From Flavobacteriia bacterium (GTDB taxonomy: Bacteria > Bacteroidota > Bacteroidia > Flavobacteriales > Flavobacteriaceae), in assembly GCA_003973375.1 (NCBI GenBank), contig QNYL01000263.1, positions 1-6,807 of the forward strand: a stretch of 6,807 bases of DNA. The letters are read 5' to 3'. The position numbers were made by a program, and so were the translations under genes. This document shows, in pieces, positions 5,467-6,807 of the stretch; within the stretch, counting starts at the first letter, position 1, and each line of letters opens with the position of its first letter. Under the pieces are notes generated by a model. It was not told the DNA's origin, did not search any database, and saw only the letters and a list, made by a program, of their open reading frames with translations.

Positions 5467-6573
5467 ATGAAAAGATTTATAGGTTTTATAAAAAAGGAAT
5501 TCTACCATATCTTCAGGGATAAAAGATCACTCTTTATCCTTTTTGGAATGCCCATAGCACAGATTATGTTATTTGGTTTTGCCATTACCAATGAGATCAA
5601 CAATGTGGATCTTGCGATTCTTGATAAATCAAAAGATGTAAATACAAAGCAAATTGTAAATAAGATCGCCTCTTCAAAATATTTCAGCATCAAACAGATC
5701 ATCCATAACGAATCGGAGATCGAAGCTATTTTTAAGAAAGGTGATGTAAAAGCAGTACTGGTATTTGAAAAGGATTTCAGCAAGAACCTCACCAAGGATA
5801 AAAATGCCAATGTTCAGATCATTACTGATGCTACCGATCCGAATACAGCAAATACCATCACAAATTATATCAGTTCTATTTTGATCAATTTTCAAAAGGA
5901 GATCAATAAAGACCTTCAGATTCCATATCAGATCGTGCCGGAAACCAGAATGGTGTACAATCCCGAATTAAAAAGTGTTTTTATGTTTGTTCCTGGGGTA
6001 ATGACCATCATTTTAATGCTGGTATCGGCCATGATGACCTCAATTTCCATTACCAAAGAAAAAGAAATGGGAACTATGGAAATACTGCTGGTTTCACCGC
6101 TTAAACCGTTCCAGGTAATTATCGGTAAGGTTTTTCCATATATTTTCCTTTCAATTATTAATGCCATAGTAATTGTTGTTTTAAGCATTTTTATTTTTGG
6201 TATGCCGGTTGAAGGAAGCCTCTTTTTACTGGCTTTTGAGAGTATTCTTTTTATCATCAATGCCCTTTCACTGGGTATTTTGATCTCAACCATCTCAGAA
6301 ACCCAGCAAACAGCAATGATGATCTCTTTGATGGGACTTATGTTGCCGGTAATTCTTTTGTCAGGTTTTATTTTTCCGGTAAGCAGTATGCCCGAAATTC
6401 TGCAATGGATCAGTTATGTGATCCCAGCCAAATTCTTTATCATCATCCTGAAAGGAATTATGTTAAAAGGGGTTGGAATTTTATTGCTATGGAAAGAAAC
6501 CCTGATCCTGTTGGGCATGACGGTTTTATTTATCGCCTTGAGTATTAAAAAATATAAGATCAGATTGGAATGA
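5467..6573 (+). CDS. ABC-2 type exporter permease (YbhS/YbhR-like)
   Basis: A 368-residue integral membrane subunit that should form the inner-membrane translocation path. The N-terminus MKRFIGFIKKEFYHIFRDKR is the typical cytoplasmic interface helix of this family. Helix 1 lies at about 21-40, followed by a large extracytoplasmic domain (about 43-170) that would contact the adaptor. Five further helices lie at about 171-193, 222-245, 250-276, 283-303 and 343-360. The conserved loop KEKEMGTMEILLVSPL (197-212) between helices 2 and 3 is the expected contact with the ATPases. Length is normal (about 370). The ATG at 5467 starts the family-typical N-terminus. The 266-base gap before it is the longest within the operon and is largely filled by repeats. 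Such permeases work as dimers, and related operons carry two different ones; only this one is in the window. Confidence 0.94.
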   Translation: MKRFIGFIKKEFYHIFRDKRSLFILFGMPIAQIMLFGFAITNEINNVDLAILDKSKDVNTKQIVNKIASSKYFSIKQIIHNESEIEAIFKKGDVKAVLVFEKDFSKNLTKDKNANVQIITDATDPNTANTITNYISSILINFQKEINKDLQIPYQIVPETRMVYNPELKSVFMFVPGVMTIILMLVSAMMTSISITKEKEMGTMEILLVSPLKPFQVIIGKVFPYIFLSIINAIVIVVLSIFIFGMPVEGSLFLLAFESILFIINALSLGILISTISETQQTAMMISLMGLMLPVILLSGFIFPVSSMPEILQWISYVIPAKFFIIILKGIMLKGVGILLLWKETLILLGMTVLFIALSIKKYKIRLE

Positions 6574-6587
6574 AAAGATTTGTATTA

Positions 6588-6629
6588 AGAGAAGAGCGAA
6601 AAGGGATTAGCGAAAAGGGGAGAGTGTAA
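6588..6629. repeat. AG-heptad array, first copy
   Basis: Six consecutive 7-base units all begin with AG, and AGCGAAA occurs twice, 14 bases apart (6595-6601 and 6609-6615). The 24 bases at 6594-6617 recur at 6748-6771 with a single mismatch. The array begins 15 bases after the permease stop. A 19-codon frame from the ATG overlapping that stop (6570-6629) runs through it, and I regard that frame as accidental. Confidence 0.85.
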
Positions 6630-6646
6630 CAGTTAGTTTGAAAAGA

Positions 6647-6687
6647 CTTTGTGAGCTTAGCGAGATTCTTTGCGAACCTTGCGGTTT
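6647..6687. repeat. 21-bp-spaced direct repeat, CTTTGnGA type
   Basis: CTTTGTGAGCTTAGCG at 6647-6662 and CTTTGCGAACCTTGCG at 6668-6683 agree at 12 of 16 positions and are 21 bases apart, three times the 7-base period seen elsewhere in the window. By memory, phrases such as CTTTGCGAACCTTGCGGTT are common between genes in Bacteroidota. No coding potential is seen. Confidence 0.6.
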
Positions 6688-6709
6688 AAAAAATAGTTAA
6701 TATTTATAA

Positions 6710-6737
6710 AATCAGCGTTAATCTGCTAAATCTGCGG
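6710..6737. repeat. AATCTGC short direct repeats
   Basis: AATCAGC (6710-6716), AATCTGC (6720-6726) and AATCTGC (6729-6735) follow one another at spacings of 10 and 9 bases. This resembles another intergenic repeat style that I recall from Bacteroidota, built on AATCTGCG units. It differs from the neighbouring arrays in not keeping a 7-base period. Confidence 0.55.
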
Positions 6738-6748
6738 TAAATTTGATG

Positions 6749-6790
6749 AGCGAAATGGGATTAGCGAAAAGTGAAGAGGGAAGAGTTTAA
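6749..6790. repeat. AG-heptad array, second copy
   Basis: Six 7-base units run without a break, five of them beginning AG, with AGCGAAA at 6749-6755 and 6763-6769. It is a direct repeat of the array at 6588-6629 (23 of 24 identical across 6594-6617 and 6748-6771), 154 bases further on. Together the two copies flank the CTTTG and AATCTGC repeats. The remaining 17 bases to the window end show nothing recognisable. Confidence 0.85.
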
Positions 6791-6807
6791 AATTGGTTGG
6801 AAGTCAG

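Noticed and set aside
5502..6293. Long minus-strand frames inside the permease gene
   Set aside because: They lie opposite a clear ABC-2 permease, have no recognisable domain and are shadows of its codon use.
6570..6629. 19-codon frame starting at an ATG that overlaps the permease stop
   Set aside because: The ATGA overlap and the start MKRF resemble the onset of a second permease, but the frame runs into the AG-heptad array and stops there, so it is most likely accidental. A remnant of a displaced gene start cannot be excluded.

Overview
The window reads as chromosomal DNA of a Bacteroidota bacterium, most likely a flavobacterium or close relative. The evidence is an AT-rich base composition, start codons preceded by A-rich leaders rather than Shine-Dalgarno sequences, a promoter of the Bacteroidota type (TTTG, 19 bp, TACATTTG), and intergenic repeats of a style I associate with this phylum. 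The species cannot be named from the sequence.

All seven convincing genes lie on the + strand and look like one operon for a regulated drug- or lipid-type ABC exporter that spans the whole envelope. In order they are: a TetR-family regulator (217-822), a TolC-type outer-membrane channel protein (825-2081), a lipoprotein HlyD-type periplasmic adaptor (2101-2988), a small four-helix membrane protein of unknown function (3105-3488), two separate ABC ATPases (3502-4404 and 4472-5200), and an ABC-2 type permease (5467-6573). The layout matches the E. coli ybhGFSR type of system, except that the two ATPase domains that are fused in YbhF are separate genes here and a TolC-type gene is built in. The second permease usual for such systems is absent from the window and may lie just downstream.

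The two ATPases have complementary defects. The first lacks the Q-loop glutamine and the switch histidine; the second lacks a canonical LSGG signature. In a head-to-tail heterodimer all these losses fall in the same ATP site, leaving one consensus and one degenerate site.

The gaps between genes hold unusual repeats. A 49-bp nested palindromic element occurs twice in opposite orientations, bracketing the second ATPase gene (4402-4450 and 5294-5342). Several unrelated low-complexity arrays share a 7-bp period (3010-3075, 5231-5286, 5358-5392, 6588-6629, 6749-6790). The tail of the window (6574-6807) has no convincing gene and is almost entirely such repeats. Bases 1-138 are AT-rich and show no gene or clear site.
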